Shown one piece after another: positions 63,730 to 64,000 of a stretch of DNA of 64,000 nt. The position numbers and the translations under genes are program-made. Each line of letters begins with the position of its first letter. Positions within the stretch are counted from its first letter, which is position 1. The notes beneath the pieces were generated by a model. That model was given only the letters and a program-made list of their open reading frames with translations. It was not told the origin of the DNA and ran no database searches. The stretch spans positions 1 through 64,000 of the forward strand of contig JASAND010020162.1 in NCBI GenBank assembly GCA_030248195.1, read 5' to 3'. The stretch is from Trissonchulus latispiculum (lineage: Eukaryota > Nematoda > Enoplea > Enoplida > Ironidae).

Positions 63730-64000
63730 TTTTAAGCCCGGTTCATACTTCTGTCCGTTTGTCCGTTTCTGTTGTCCGTTTGTCCGTTTGTCTGTTTGTC
63801 CGTTTTAAAAGTTGGTTCATACTTCTGCTGTTTTGCTGCTTTGATGTTTTGCTGTTTTGCTGGTTGTCCGTTTGTCCTTTTGTCCGTTTCCAGGGTTGAT
63901 TCATACCTTTGCTGTTTTGCTGTTGTCCGTTTGTCCGTATATAAGGGTTGTCCGTTTGAACTTGAGCAATGTTTAACCTTCCGTTTGTCCGTATGCAACA
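63730..64000. repeat. Word-rich element cut by window end
   Basis: An end-like AGCCCGGTTCATACTTCTG is followed by many TGTCCGTT and TTTGCTGT words; GGTTCATAC or GATTCATAC recurs at 63740, 63812 and 63898. The start resembles the Harbinger terminus GGCCGGTTCACAC. The other end is beyond the window. Confidence 0.55.

Overview
The window is nuclear DNA of an invertebrate animal. It has intron-containing genes with GT..AG splice sites, homologues of two animal proteins (ATF7IP/windei and PDCD6/ALG-2), and a very heavy load of transposons and inverted-repeat elements. The species cannot be named from the sequence. AT-rich introns, many foldback elements and a non-LTR retrotransposon carrying a 2A peptide would fit a sponge or another non-vertebrate animal, but that is inference.

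Layout. 1-12.3 kb: no convincing gene; non-autonomous elements, three tRNA-related SINE copies, a 50-bp minisatellite and G-rich inverted-repeat elements. 12.3-17 kb: a non-LTR retrotransposon with one intact 1,494-codon frame (2A, PHD finger, APE endonuclease, reverse transcriptase, RNase H, CCHC). 17-23.3 kb: repeats, including a 153-bp tandem array, a 702-bp foldback element and a hAT-type element. 23.4-32.9 kb: ten exons on the plus strand of an ATF7IP-like chromatin adaptor, with a SUMO-interacting motif and a C-terminal fibronectin III domain. 33.9-34.7 kb: another hAT-type element. 36-42 kb: the last four exons of an unrecognised gene, with an intron holding a chain of TTAA-bounded elements. 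43-51 kb: foldbacks, microsatellites and a third proven hAT-type element. 51.4-54.9 kb: a complete PIF/Harbinger transposon whose transposase and MADF genes are interlocked on opposite strands. 57.7-61.7 kb: five exons of a PDCD6-like penta-EF-hand gene. 63-64 kb: a fourth proven hAT-type element, then another word-rich repeat cut by the window end.

Host genes. Three are supported, all on the plus strand and all missing their first exons here. Exon joins were chosen by hand; in each gene the reading phase agrees at every join, apart from one frame break in the ATF7IP-like gene that would be repaired by removing 31 bases.

Mobile DNA. The strongest pattern is a set of non-autonomous elements, four with exact 8-bp target duplications, each filled with many copies of its own short word (GGATCCGG, GGCCGGCC, TGCGTAGT or the palindrome GTGTAACGTTACAC). 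Elements with other kinds of ends show the same design (GGATTAAA, CCCCGTTTGG, GCAACTTT). A G-rich hairpin recurs inside several unrelated element families.
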